Assembly (NCBI RefSeq): GCF_002483225.1
Contig: NZ_DLHL01000024.1
Span: 1 to 37,497, forward strand
DNA length: 37,497 bases
Direction of reading: 5' to 3'
DNA from: Gemmatimonas sp. UBA7669
GTDB taxonomy: Bacteria; Gemmatimonadota; Gemmatimonadetes; Gemmatimonadales; Gemmatimonadaceae
The position numbers and the translations under genes were made by a program. The notes beneath the pieces were generated by a model. That model was not told the DNA's origin, made no database searches, and saw nothing but the letters and a program-made list of their open reading frames with translations. Positions 16,452-24,487 of the stretch are shown piece after piece. Every line of letters begins with the position of its first letter. Position 1 is the first letter of the stretch.

Positions 16452-16488
16452 ATAACACATATGTTATATAACTTACTCTTTATGTCAA
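16450..16488 (-). promoter_or_regulatory. Promoter and palindromic operator of the ArsR-SRPBCC-DinB operon
   Basis: On the minus strand, TTGACA (16483-16488) is followed after 16 bases by TAACAT (16461-16466), a plausible sigma-70 promoter. An AT-rich inverted repeat, ATATAAC (16450-16456) and GTTATAT (16463-16469) with a 6-base spacer, covers the -10 box and start codon. A repressor bound there would block initiation, which fits ArsR autoregulation. The predicted transcript start is within a few bases of ATG 16451, so the mRNA may be leaderless. The AT-rich patch stands out from its surroundings. Confidence 0.65.
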
Positions 16489-16771
16489 GCGGCAATGTTT
16501 CCGTTTTCTTCACCGACACTCGTGACGGCCGCGAGATCGCCAACAGCTCACGCAGAGAAAACGAGGGCGCAGGGGGCGCAGAGAGGAATACAGGGTCACT
16601 CGTTTCTTGACTGCTGTTCAATCCGTGGTGTTTCCGCCCCATCCGCGAAATCCGCGTCAAGGCTGTTCCGCCACGACCGCGGTGCTCTGCGGGGTCTCCG
16701 CACTCCGTCCCTCAGCGTGAGCTGTTGACGATGTCGCCGTCGCCGCGAGGGCCGGTCGAGTGACTTGAGTC
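16489..16771. other. Non-coding gap with dispersed-repeat-like sequence
   Basis: No gene is seen. Apart from the ArsR promoter at its edge, the stretch contains purine-rich GGGCGCAGGGGGCGCAGAGA and an 'ATCCGTGG ... TCCGCGAAATCCGCG' segment. The wording resembles the 'accacggattccacgga' run at 37412-37430 at the right end of the window, on the opposite strand. Such low-information segments are often scattered through related genomes; I cannot confirm copy number here. Confidence 0.4.
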
Positions 16772-17227
16772 TCAGGGAACCCCGAACCGACGCACCGTCA
16801 GACTCACCTGCAGCGTATCCGGACGTTGCACGCCCGAAGGACGGATGCGGATCGGGCCACGTTCCACCGAACCCAGGTCAGCACTGGTTTCCGGTGCGAT
16901 GTAGGCGCTCACTCGCACACAGACGCTGTCGAGCGGCGCGCCGCTGGTGCTGTACGGAGAAGTTGGCAGGACAAACCGTCCGTTGCGGTCGGTCCGCACC
17001 TCCTCGCCATGCAGCTGGGGCAGCACCGTGCTGGTTCCGCACTCGCGATCGAAATACACGGCGCGGATGAGGAGCCCAGACGCTGCCGAGTTGTCGGCGT
17101 ACCGGGCCTGACCTGCAACCACATGCGAGATCGGTGGTGGCGACGAGCAGGCGCACAGCGTATCGGAAAACGAGCAGCTGGCGGCCAACGCGGGGAGGAG
17201 GAGCGGCATCAGACGGAGCGGGCGCAT
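16772..17227 (-). CDS. Putative lipoprotein with carboxypeptidase-regulatory-like fold
   Basis: A 151-residue exported protein of unknown function. The N-terminus MRPLRLMPLLLPALAASC is a signal peptide with a lipobox-like LAASC. The mature part has VVAGQARYADNSAASGLLIRA, then RTDRNGRFVLP, a beta-sandwich pattern reminiscent of carboxypeptidase-regulatory or Cna-B-like repeats. Several cysteines (mature region CACSS, ECGTS, VCVRV) could form disulphides. Divergently placed from the aldolase-like gene with a 95-bp gap. Confidence 0.6.
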   Translation of the reverse strand: MRPLRLMPLLLPALAASCSFSDTLCACSSPPPISHVVAGQARYADNSAASGLLIRAVYFDRECGTSTVLPQLHGEEVRTDRNGRFVLPTSPYSTSGAPLDSVCVRVSAYIAPETSADLGSVERGPIRIRPSGVQRPDTLQVSLTVRRFGVP

Positions 17228-17322
17228 TGGCGGGCGGGGTGAGCGGGATGCATCTTGGCCTGCATGCGCGCACCGCCACTTGGCGCGGTGCGTCGAACAC
17301 AGGGCAACGAACGAGGCGCGCG

Positions 17323-18732
17323 ATGTTCAGGAGATGGGTGGGGGTCACGGCACTCGCTGCCATCAGTGTACCCGGCTTGATCGATTTCGGGTCACTTGAG
17401 GCGCAGACCGCCAGCTCGGCGCTGACGTTATGGAAGAGCGGTCAGACCGCGTTTGGCATGTTCGTGCCCAGTGAACGGGCGCCTGGCGCCACCGACGCCC
17501 AGGGCAACCGCCTGCCGCCACTCTACACCGAAGCCGGCGCGCGCACCCTCGGCAGCAATCCGCTGCTGGACTATCTCTTTCTCAATCTCGAGGGCCGCTA
17601 CGACGTCGACGCCGTGCGGGCCATGGTCGCCGGGCTCAAGGCTGCGAACGCCACGCGACGGCCCACGCTGCTCGTGCGCATTCCCACCATCGAAGCCGCC
17701 GGCGCCGACAGCACGAAGGCGCGTGTGGCGCAGGTGCTCGCGCTCGGCGCGGACGGGGTCGTCATTCCGCACGTGCGCAGCGCCGACGAAGCACGACTGG
17801 CGGTGAGCTTCTTTGCCGCCGCGAAAGCTGATGTGTGGTCGCCGCGCAATCCGAACGGACGCATCGTCGCGATGCTCATGATTGAGGACAAGGGCGCCGT
17901 CGCGGTCATGCAGGACATTGCCGCCGTACCGGGATACAGTCTGCTGAGCTGCGGCATTGGCAGTCTGACACGCGACATGGGCGGCGATGGTCCGGGCGCG
18001 GAAGCCGCCTGCCAGCGCGTGCGCGACGCGGGCGAGGCGCGCGGCATGCCCAGCATGATGACGGCCACGGCCGCTACGCTGCAGGACCGGCTCACGCGCA
18101 AGTATCGTGGCATTCTGCTCTCCGGCAGTGTGGCGCAGGTGGAGCCCATCATTCGTGATGGCCTGCCGCGGGTGGGTCGCACGGTGCCGGCAGCGCCGTC
18201 TGGTGATGCGTCAACGTCCACTACGTCGCTGGCCTTTCTCGAGAACCTGCGCGCGCATTGCGGCAAGGCCTACGAGGGGCAGCTCGTCAATCCGCAGGCG
18301 GCGGACACCGCCATGCAGGGCAAGCGTCTCGTGATGCATGTGCGCGGCTGCGGCGACACCGTTCGGGTGCCGTTTCATGTGGGCGATGACCGGTCGCGCA
18401 CCTGGGTGTTCACTCGAACCGCCAATGGCGGTGTGCAACTCAAGCACGATCATCGTCACGCCGACGGCAGCGAAGACCGCGTGACCCAATACGGTGGCAT
18501 GGCGCGCCCGACCGGTACCGCGGCACGCATGGAATTTGCCGCCGATGCCCACACGGCCACTCTCATTCCGGCGGCCCGCAGCAATGTGTGGACCGTGGAA
18601 GTGAGCGCGACGCAGTTCAGCTATCAGTTGCGGCGCGAGGGCAGCGATCGCCGATTCCGCGTGGACTTCGACCTCACCAAACCGGTGACCCCGCCGCCTG
18701 CGCCCTGGGGCGCGACCTCTCCCACCCCGTAA
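17323..18732 (+). CDS. Secreted HpcH/HpaI aldolase-like protein fused to a C-terminal domain
   Basis: A 469-residue protein with a signal peptide (MFRRWVGVTALAAISVPGLI, likely cleaved near residue 29). Residues about 32-275 form an HpcH/HpaI-aldolase-like TIM barrel (DYLFLNLEGRYDVDAV, LGADGVVIPHVRSADEA, MIEDKGAVAVMQDIAAVPG). Compared with HpaI from memory, the base His of the D-G-E-H segment is Gly, and the metal Asp of the G-P-x-D-L segment is Ser (GIGSL); the metal Glu (E188) remains. Residues about 300-465 form a second domain (ENLRAHCGKAYEGQLV, KHDHRHADGSED) that I recall as a standalone secreted hypothetical family. Classical aldolase activity is doubtful. The ATG at 17323 is chosen because it begins the signal peptide. 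The rhodanese gene follows 11 bp after its stop. Confidence 0.75.
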   Translation: MFRRWVGVTALAAISVPGLIDFGSLEAQTASSALTLWKSGQTAFGMFVPSERAPGATDAQGNRLPPLYTEAGARTLGSNPLLDYLFLNLEGRYDVDAVRAMVAGLKAANATRRPTLLVRIPTIEAAGADSTKARVAQVLALGADGVVIPHVRSADEARLAVSFFAAAKADVWSPRNPNGRIVAMLMIEDKGAVAVMQDIAAVPGYSLLSCGIGSLTRDMGGDGPGAEAACQRVRDAGEARGMPSMMTATAATLQDRLTRKYRGILLSGSVAQVEPIIRDGLPRVGRTVPAAPSGDASTSTTSLAFLENLRAHCGKAYEGQLVNPQAADTAMQGKRLVMHVRGCGDTVRVPFHVGDDRSRTWVFTRTANGGVQLKHDHRHADGSEDRVTQYGGMARPTGTAARMEFAADAHTATLIPAARSNVWTVEVSATQFSYQLRREGSDRRFRVDFDLTKPVTPPPAPWGATSPTP

Positions 18733-18743
18733 CGCGCCCGATC

Positions 18744-19607
18744 ATGAGCCTTCACCTTCCCACACCGCTGGTGTCCACCGAGTGGCTGGCGGCGCATCTG
18801 CAGGAGCCGCTGCTGCGCATCGTGGATGCCAGCACCTATCTGGCTTCAGCCGGCCGCAATGCGCGCGCCGAGTACGCAGCGGCGCACATTCCGGGCAGCG
18901 TGTTTGCGGACATCGATGCGCTGAGTGACGAAGCGGCACCATTTCCCCACACGTTGCCGGCACCCGATGTACTCGCGGCGCGTTTTGCTGCGTTCGGCAT
19001 TGGCAACGAGCACGCCGTGGTGGTTTACGACGGCTCCGGCCAGCATTTCAGCGCACCGCGCGTGTGGTGGATGCTGCGCAGCATGGGTCACACCCGCGTG
19101 GCCGTGCTCGACGGGGGCTTCCCCAAGTGGCAGCGCGAGGAGCGACCCGTCACCACCGAGGTGCCAACGCCGATGCCGGCCCAGTTCACGCCGCAGTTCG
19201 ATGCCGCACGCTGGCGGGACCTGCATGCCATGCGCGCCAATCTCGCGTCGCACGCCGAGCAGGTGGTGGATGCGCGCAGCAGCGGACGATTCACCGCGTC
19301 TGAAGCCGAGCCGCGCGCCGGTGTGCGCGGCGGACACATTCCGGGCGCCCGCAATGTGCACTATGCCTCGCTGGTGACCGCCGACGGCACCCTGCGCGCA
19401 CCCGATGCACTGCGCGAGATCTTCTCCACGCAGGGCGTGCAACTCGATGCGCCCATTGTCGCCAGCTGCGGCAGTGGCCTTACGGCCTGCGCGGTGCTGC
19501 TCGCGCTCGATGTCGCCGGTGCATCACACACGGCGCTGTACGACGGGAGCTGGACCGAGTGGGGCAGTCAGACCGATACGCCAGTGGAGACCGGGCCCGC
19601 GCAGTAA
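18744..19607 (+). CDS. sseA: Two-domain rhodanese, 3-mercaptopyruvate sulfurtransferase-like
   Basis: Sulfurtransferase of 287 residues with an inactive N-terminal rhodanese domain (about 1-135) and a catalytic C-terminal one (about 155-285). The active-site loop is CGSGLTA with nucleophile C242. CGSG(V/L)TA, rather than CRxGxR, is typical of mercaptopyruvate sulfurtransferases such as SseA. It moves sulfur from 3-mercaptopyruvate to a thiol or cyanide acceptor in the cytoplasm. The start ATG 18744 lies just after the aldolase-like stop, so co-transcription is likely although their compartments differ. Upstream in-frame starts lie inside the preceding gene and are rejected. Confidence 0.88.
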   Translation: MSLHLPTPLVSTEWLAAHLQEPLLRIVDASTYLASAGRNARAEYAAAHIPGSVFADIDALSDEAAPFPHTLPAPDVLAARFAAFGIGNEHAVVVYDGSGQHFSAPRVWWMLRSMGHTRVAVLDGGFPKWQREERPVTTEVPTPMPAQFTPQFDAARWRDLHAMRANLASHAEQVVDARSSGRFTASEAEPRAGVRGGHIPGARNVHYASLVTADGTLRAPDALREIFSTQGVQLDAPIVASCGSGLTACAVLLALDVAGASHTALYDGSWTEWGSQTDTPVETGPAQ

Positions 19608-19624
19608 ACGACGGTACTCAACGA

Positions 19625-20341
19625 CTACGGCGTCGGTGGCTTTGCGGGCGCAGGTTCTGCCAGCACTGGGTCCGTCATCACCGTGGCGGACCGGATGTAG
19701 TCGAGAGCCGGAAACCAGCGTGCCAGGTAGGTGTTGCCCTGGCGCGCGATGCGCACGTAGTTGGGCTCTTCGCCGTACTCCATGTTGAGGCGCTCTACCA
19801 CGTCCATGCCCTCTTCCACACGGCCGATGGGGGCAAACACCTTCTGCCCATCGAGCTTGCGACGGTTGTCCTCGAGGCTGATGAACAACTGCGTGCTACG
19901 GGAGTTGGGGCCGTTGGCGGCAAAGGCCACGGTGCCTTTCACATTGCCGGTGCGCATGGGGTCGTCGGCAATGGTGGCGTCGCGCCACTGGTCATGCACC
20001 GACGGGGTGCCATGCATGCCGAATTGCGCAATGAAGCCCGGCACCATGCGATAGAAGGCCACGTCGCGGAAGAATCCGTTGGACACCAACTCGAAGAAGC
20101 GATCGGCACCGCGTGGCGCGAGTGCACGATCCACCGCAATGACAAACGCGCCCTTGGTGGTTTCCATGCGCACGCGGTAGCGATCGGGCGCGCGCGGCAA
20201 GGTGGCCTGCGGTCCGGGAACGCTCGCGGTGGCTTCGACGCGGTCCGTCGAGGCGCCGTCGGTTGACGCAGTTTCACGCGGCCCGCAGGCCGCCGAAACG
20301 GTCAGGGCAGCGGTCAGGAGAGCAATGGGAGCACGGCGCAT
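19625..20341 (-). CDS. Cyclophilin-type peptidyl-prolyl isomerase lipoprotein
   Basis: A 238-residue periplasmic prolyl isomerase. It has a signal with lipobox VSAAC (about residues 15-19 from ATG 20341), a Thr/Ser/Pro linker, then the cyclophilin core: KGAFVIAVDRALAPRGADRFFELV, VAFYRMVPGFIAQFG (catalytic-Arg region), GTVAFAANGPNSRSTQLFISL and FAPIGRVEEGMDVVERL. A GTG six bases upstream (20347) is an alternative start. It lies 27 bp downstream of hutF on the same strand, so it may be transcribed with the hut genes although no link to histidine degradation is known. Confidence 0.9.
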   Translation of the reverse strand: MRRAPIALLTAALTVSAACGPRETASTDGASTDRVEATASVPGPQATLPRAPDRYRVRMETTKGAFVIAVDRALAPRGADRFFELVSNGFFRDVAFYRMVPGFIAQFGMHGTPSVHDQWRDATIADDPMRTGNVKGTVAFAANGPNSRSTQLFISLEDNRRKLDGQKVFAPIGRVEEGMDVVERLNMEYGEEPNYVRIARQGNTYLARWFPALDYIRSATVMTDPVLAEPAPAKPPTP

Positions 20342-20368
20342 ACCCACAATCTACGCCGGCGGCACGTA

Positions 20369-21784
20369 TCAGATGGCGTGGTGCAGGCGCTGCATGACCC
20401 CATGCATGGTCTCGTGAGCGCCCATCTGCGCCTCGCTCGTCGTGTATCCCGCGCGCCGCCCGCCCACCCAGGTTTCTGCAAACGGCGCGGCCGCGCCACT
20501 GAATACCAGGGCGTCGAGCAGGTACGTGGCCGGCACGCCGCACAAGGCCGGCTGCTGCATATCGATCACCACAAAGTCGGCCCGTGCGCCCGGCACGAAG
20601 CCAATAGACGTGCAACCCGCCGCCACGGCGCCACCGTGCAGCACGCGACCGAACAGACGGGCTGCGGTCGACGGCTCCTGCGCAGCATCGGCGGCCACGT
20701 TGCGCCGCTGTTTGGCCAGCCGCTGCCCGTACTCCAGCAACTGCAACTCCTGCGGCCAGGCCCGCGTGACATGACTGTCGGTGCCGATGCTGAGGGGCGT
20801 GTTGGACCGCAGCCATCCTTCAAGGTCACACACGCCGTCGCCAAGGTTGGCTTCCGTGCCGGGACAGAGCACCACCCCAGCGCCGCTCGCGGCCACCGCG
20901 TCTACTTCCTCGGGCAGCGAGTGCGTGGCATGCACGATATGCCACCGTGCGTTGAGCCAGCCCGATGCGGCCAGCCACTCGAGAGGTCGCTTGCCCGTAG
21001 CCTCAACACACTGCGTCACCTCGGCCTGCTGCTCTGCCACGTGCACATGCAGTGGCGCCGCATCGTCGTGCACGGCCGAGGCCAGTTGCGCCATCGCGTC
21101 CGGTGTCGCCGCCCGCAGCGAGTGAATGGCCACACCCGCCGTCACCTGCGGCAATCGCCAGCCTCGCACCACATCGCGCAGCATGAGCACATCGTCCACC
21201 GACGTCGCAAAGCGCCGCTGGTCTTCACGCAGCGTGGCCGACGTGAACCCCGCACGCTGATACAGCACGGGCAGCAGCGTGAGCGTCATGCCCACCTCGG
21301 ACGCCGCCGCGGCCAGTGCTTCCATCATGGCCGCCGGCTGTGCGTAGGGGCGGCCGTTCCGGTCGTGGTGCAGGTAGTGGAACTCGCAGGTGTGTGTGAA
21401 GCCACCGGCGAGCAGCTCGGCGTACAGATGGCGGGCCACCACCCGTACATCATCGGGCGTGAGCTGCAACGCCACCTGATACATGCGGTCGCGCCAGCTC
21501 CAGAAGTCGTCGTGCTGCGCGTGTCGACGCTCTGTGAGTCCGGCAAAGGCGCGCTGAAAGGCGTGACTGTGCGCGTTCACCACACCGGGCAGCAGCGCGC
21601 CTTGCAAACGCTGCGCATGCGCAGGACAGGAGGACTGCGCCTGAATACTCGTCCACGCACCGTGCTCGTTTGCGGTCAGCAGCACATCCTGCTGCCACCG
21701 CCCGTCTACAAACGCCCATGGCGCCCAGAAGGTCGGGGCATGGCCTATGGAGTTGCTCATGGAGTTGCTCATGGACTTGTTCAT
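20369..21784 (-). CDS. hutF: Formimidoylglutamate deiminase
   Basis: Amidohydrolase that deiminates N-formimino-L-glutamate to N-formyl-L-glutamate and ammonia, the fourth step of the five-step histidine pathway. The 471-residue protein has the metal motif VNAHSHAFQRAFAG, then FHYLHHDRNGRPY, HVHVAEQQAEV, IVHATHS and SIGTDSH, all characteristic of HutF. The N-terminus MNKSMSNSMSNSIGHAP precedes the conserved part and is encoded by a 12-bp repeat giving three in-frame ATG codons (21784, 21772, 21760). The first overlaps the hutG stop as ATGA, favouring it by analogy with the other hut junctions. Confidence 0.94.
   Translation of the reverse strand: MNKSMSNSMSNSIGHAPTFWAPWAFVDGRWQQDVLLTANEHGAWTSIQAQSSCPAHAQRLQGALLPGVVNAHSHAFQRAFAGLTERRHAQHDDFWSWRDRMYQVALQLTPDDVRVVARHLYAELLAGGFTHTCEFHYLHHDRNGRPYAQPAAMMEALAAAASEVGMTLTLLPVLYQRAGFTSATLREDQRRFATSVDDVLMLRDVVRGWRLPQVTAGVAIHSLRAATPDAMAQLASAVHDDAAPLHVHVAEQQAEVTQCVEATGKRPLEWLAASGWLNARWHIVHATHSLPEEVDAVAASGAGVVLCPGTEANLGDGVCDLEGWLRSNTPLSIGTDSHVTRAWPQELQLLEYGQRLAKQRRNVAADAAQEPSTAARLFGRVLHGGAVAAGCTSIGFVPGARADFVVIDMQQPALCGVPATYLLDALVFSGAAAPFAETWVGGRRAGYTTSEAQMGAHETMHGVMQRLHHAI
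21747..21782. repeat. Three-copy 12-bp tandem repeat at the hutF start
   Basis: Units ATGGAGTTGCTC (21747-21758 and 21759-21770) and ATGGACTTGTTC (21771-21782), read on the plus strand. On the coding strand each unit encodes a Ser-Asn/Lys-Ser-Met type block and supplies an in-frame ATG. Change in copy number would keep frame. Confidence 0.85.
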
Positions 21785-22614
21785 GACGCCGCGGCGGGTT
21801 CGGGCCGGAAGTGCCGCAGCGTGTGCACAAACGCCTCGAGTGCCGGACGAGCCTGTGCCGCCAGCACCTCACTCCAAGCGAACGGCGCGGCTTCCAACAT
21901 GTACGTGCGACAGGCCATCTCCAGTTGCACCGCGTGCACACCATCTGCCGGACGTCCATAGTGCCGCGTGATGTAGCCGCCCTTGAAGCGGCCGTCCACC
22001 ACCTGCGAGAACTGGGGAAAACGCAGCAGCGTATCGCCGAGTGCATCACGCAGCGTCGGCGCACAACTGCTGCCACTGGCAGTGCCGAGGCTGAAGTTGG
22101 GGAGGATGCCATCGAACAACCACGGCACTTCGCTCATGATGCTGTGCGCGTCGAAGAGCACCGCAAAACCATGCGTGGCACGCCGCGCATCGAGCACGGC
22201 GCGCAGGGTGTCGTGATAGGGCTGCCAGTAGCTGTCGATGCGCCGCTGGATTTCCGTCGCGTCAGGCGCCAGGCCGTCGCGGTAGAGGGGCTCACCGGAA
22301 AAGTGCCGTGTGGGGCAGAGTTCGGTGTTGTTCTGCCCGGGATACATGGGCGTATCCTGCGGCGGTCGGTTGAGATCAATGAGGTAGCGGCTCCATCGAG
22401 GCACCAGCAGCGTAGCACCCAGCGCATGCGCAAACCCGTAGAGGCGATCGAGGTGCCAATCGGTGTCTTCCACTTCGAGCGCGCGCGGTGTGTAGCGATG
22501 CTGCTGATCTACCGGAAGGGCGGTAGCCACGTGCGGCAGACTGATGACCAGCGGTGAGCCGCCCTCCAGTACATGTGGGCGGTTGGCATTGTGTCCGTTC
22601 GCAGCAGGTGTCAC
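21781..22614 (-). CDS. hutG: N-formylglutamate deformylase
   Basis: Zinc amidohydrolase releasing formate and L-glutamate from N-formylglutamate, the last step of the five-step pathway. The 277-residue length and motifs fit the FGase-type HutG: SPLVISLPHVATALP near the start, YLIDLNRPPQDTPMYPGQNNTELCP, LFDAHSIMSEVPWLFDG (metal-binding Asp-x-His), and GGYITRHYG with HAVQLEMACRTYM. It is unrelated to the arginase-like HutG of the four-step route. The start is GTG 22614, overlapping the hutI stop (GTGA); its stop overlaps hutF (ATGA). Confidence 0.93.
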   Translation of the reverse strand: MTPAANGHNANRPHVLEGGSPLVISLPHVATALPVDQQHRYTPRALEVEDTDWHLDRLYGFAHALGATLLVPRWSRYLIDLNRPPQDTPMYPGQNNTELCPTRHFSGEPLYRDGLAPDATEIQRRIDSYWQPYHDTLRAVLDARRATHGFAVLFDAHSIMSEVPWLFDGILPNFSLGTASGSSCAPTLRDALGDTLLRFPQFSQVVDGRFKGGYITRHYGRPADGVHAVQLEMACRTYMLEAAPFAWSEVLAAQARPALEAFVHTLRHFRPEPAAAS

Positions 22615-23879
22615 AGGGCAACCTCCTGCCCCGCGATGATCACCCGGCGGCAGGCGGTCCCCCCGATGCGATACGCCAAATCGCGAGGATGCGCGGCGTC
22701 GAAGAGCGCGACGTCGGCGCGCAATCCCGGCATCAGTCGTCCGCGATCATGCAGGCCCAGCGCCCGCGCCGCGTGCACCGTCACCCCGCGCCAGGCCTCT
22801 TCCGGTGTGAGGCGAAACAGCGTGCAGGCCATGTTGAGCATGAGCTGCAAGCTGAGGGTGGGTGACGTACCGGGATTGTGATCGGTGGCAATGGCCATCG
22901 GCACGCCGGCCTCCCGAAGCGCAGCAATCGGTGGCAACTGCGTTTCGCGCAGCATGTAGTACGCGCCCGGCAGCAACACAGCCACCGACCCACTGCGGCG
23001 CATGGCCTGTACGCCGTTTGCGCTCAAGTACTCGAGATGATCACAACTGAGCGCAGCAAACTCCGCGGCCATTTGTGTGCCGCCGCTGTCGCTCAGTTGT
23101 TCCGCGTGCAACTTGACCGGCAATCCGAGCTCACGCGCCACCGCAAAGACGCGCGCCACCTGCGCCGGCGAGAACGCAATGCGCTCGCAGAAGGCGTCCA
23201 CGGCGTCCACCAGCCCCTCGGCATGCTGCGCCCGCAGCCATGCGATGGACTCGGTCACGTAGTCGTCCGCGCGACCGGCAAACTCCGGCGGCAACGCATG
23301 CAGGGCCAGCGACGTGGTGCGCACGGTAAGCGGCAAGGTCTCGGCGATACGCCGCGCCACCGTCAGACTGCGGCGCTCGTGCTCTGCACTCAAGCCATAG
23401 CCCGACTTGATCTCGAGGGTTGTCACCCCCTCGTGCAGCAAGGCGGTGGCGCGGGCCGTCGCCTGCTCGAGCAGCTGCGACTCCGTGGCGCTGCGCGTGG
23501 CGCGCACCGTGGACATGATGCCACCACCGGCGCGCGCGATGTCCTCGTAGCTGACCCCCTGCAGCCGCTGCTCGAACTCCGTTGCACGATCGCCACCATA
23601 CACGAGGTGTGTGTGCGCGTCGATGAGTCCCGGAGTCAGCAGCGCCCCGCCTCCGTCGTACTCTTCGTCAACTGCCGCATGGGCCGGGAGCTCAGACTCG
23701 CGGCCTACCCACACAATGTTGGCACCTTCCGTGATCACGGCGCCCTGTGCGATCAGGCCGTAGGGCGCATCCGCACCTGCGCCGCCGCTGCTTGCGTCGG
23801 CAAAGGTGGCCAGGGCGACGCCGCGCCACAGTCTCCGCCGCGGCGTCACCGGCACCGTATCGGTCCCGTCCAGCGTCAC
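22611..23879 (-). CDS. hutI: Imidazolonepropionase
   Basis: Amidohydrolase opening the ring of 4-imidazolone-5-propionate to formiminoglutamate, the third step of histidine degradation. Motifs: metal site LIDAHTHLVYGGDR, GGGIMSTV, LEIKSGYGLS, VKLHAEQLSDSGG, CDHLEYLSANG and ATDHNPGTSPT. I place the start at GTG 23879, which overlaps the hutD stop as GTGA and gives 422 residues, close to the family's usual 400-420. An upstream GTG (23942) would extend the protein 21 residues into hutD without homology support. Confidence 0.93.
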   Translation of the reverse strand: MTLDGTDTVPVTPRRRLWRGVALATFADASSGGAGADAPYGLIAQGAVITEGANIVWVGRESELPAHAAVDEEYDGGGALLTPGLIDAHTHLVYGGDRATEFEQRLQGVSYEDIARAGGGIMSTVRATRSATESQLLEQATARATALLHEGVTTLEIKSGYGLSAEHERRSLTVARRIAETLPLTVRTTSLALHALPPEFAGRADDYVTESIAWLRAQHAEGLVDAVDAFCERIAFSPAQVARVFAVARELGLPVKLHAEQLSDSGGTQMAAEFAALSCDHLEYLSANGVQAMRRSGSVAVLLPGAYYMLRETQLPPIAALREAGVPMAIATDHNPGTSPTLSLQLMLNMACTLFRLTPEEAWRGVTVHAARALGLHDRGRLMPGLRADVALFDAAHPRDLAYRIGGTACRRVIIAGQEVAL

Positions 23880-24487
23880 GGTGCGACGGGCGAGGCCCAC
23901 ATCCACCACGCGCGCAGTGGTTCCGCGCTGCGAATGCACCACGCGTCATTCCGAGCGCCGTCACGCCACACCAACGTGCCTCGTGGCAAAGCCAGCACCT
24001 CGGCATCCATCTCGCTGCCAACCTGCAGACTGCAGGCGGCGTCCACGTACACACCACGCCACTGCGCCGAGGCGGTCCACGCCATGCCGGGGACCACGCG
24101 TTGCACACCATGCACGGGCAGACGCGCGTCCCACATGACGTTGAGATCGGTGGTGGGGCCGCGCAGCAACTGGCAGTCGGGCGCGTCGGCGCCGTCGAAG
24201 GTGACCCCCTCGTCGCCGCGCAGCAGGCGGCGTGTACGCGTGGGCCAGGTCAGCGCCACGCCCGCGCCATCGAGTACGGTGAACCAGCGGCGCACGCCGG
24301 GAAACTCGCTGAAGGGGCCATCGCGATCGATGCGCGCCACACTCACCCGAAGCTGCCAACCCTCGGGCTGCGGCCAAACCAGCAGCTCCTGTGTCGTGCC
24401 GCCGCCGTTGCGCCACGGCGTGGGTTCCACGTTCTCGCGCGACACCACATGCAGCAGCGATCGGGATGGGGCGCTGGCAGGCGTCAT
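23876..24487 (-). CDS. hutD: HutD-family cupin protein
   Basis: A 203-residue beta-barrel (cupin-like) protein of the HutD family, found in hut operons and proposed in Pseudomonas to limit hut expression or bind a pathway intermediate; it is not an enzyme of the main route. Diagnostic segments are PTPWRNGGGTTQEL near the N-terminus, RVSVARIDRDGPFSEFPGVRRWFTVLDG, and the C-terminal MDAEVLALPRGTLVWRDG. The start is ATG 24487, overlapping the hutC stop (ATGA). The longer open frame from 24745 is a shadow of hutC. Confidence 0.88.
   Translation of the reverse strand: MTPASAPSRSLLHVVSRENVEPTPWRNGGGTTQELLVWPQPEGWQLRVSVARIDRDGPFSEFPGVRRWFTVLDGAGVALTWPTRTRRLLRGDEGVTFDGADAPDCQLLRGPTTDLNVMWDARLPVHGVQRVVPGMAWTASAQWRGVYVDAACSLQVGSEMDAEVLALPRGTLVWRDGARNDAWCIRSAEPLRAWWMWASPVAP

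Noticed and set aside
16489..16771. Hidden small gene in the ArsR upstream gap
   Set aside because: Short open frames here lack start signals and recognisable composition; the stretch looks non-coding.
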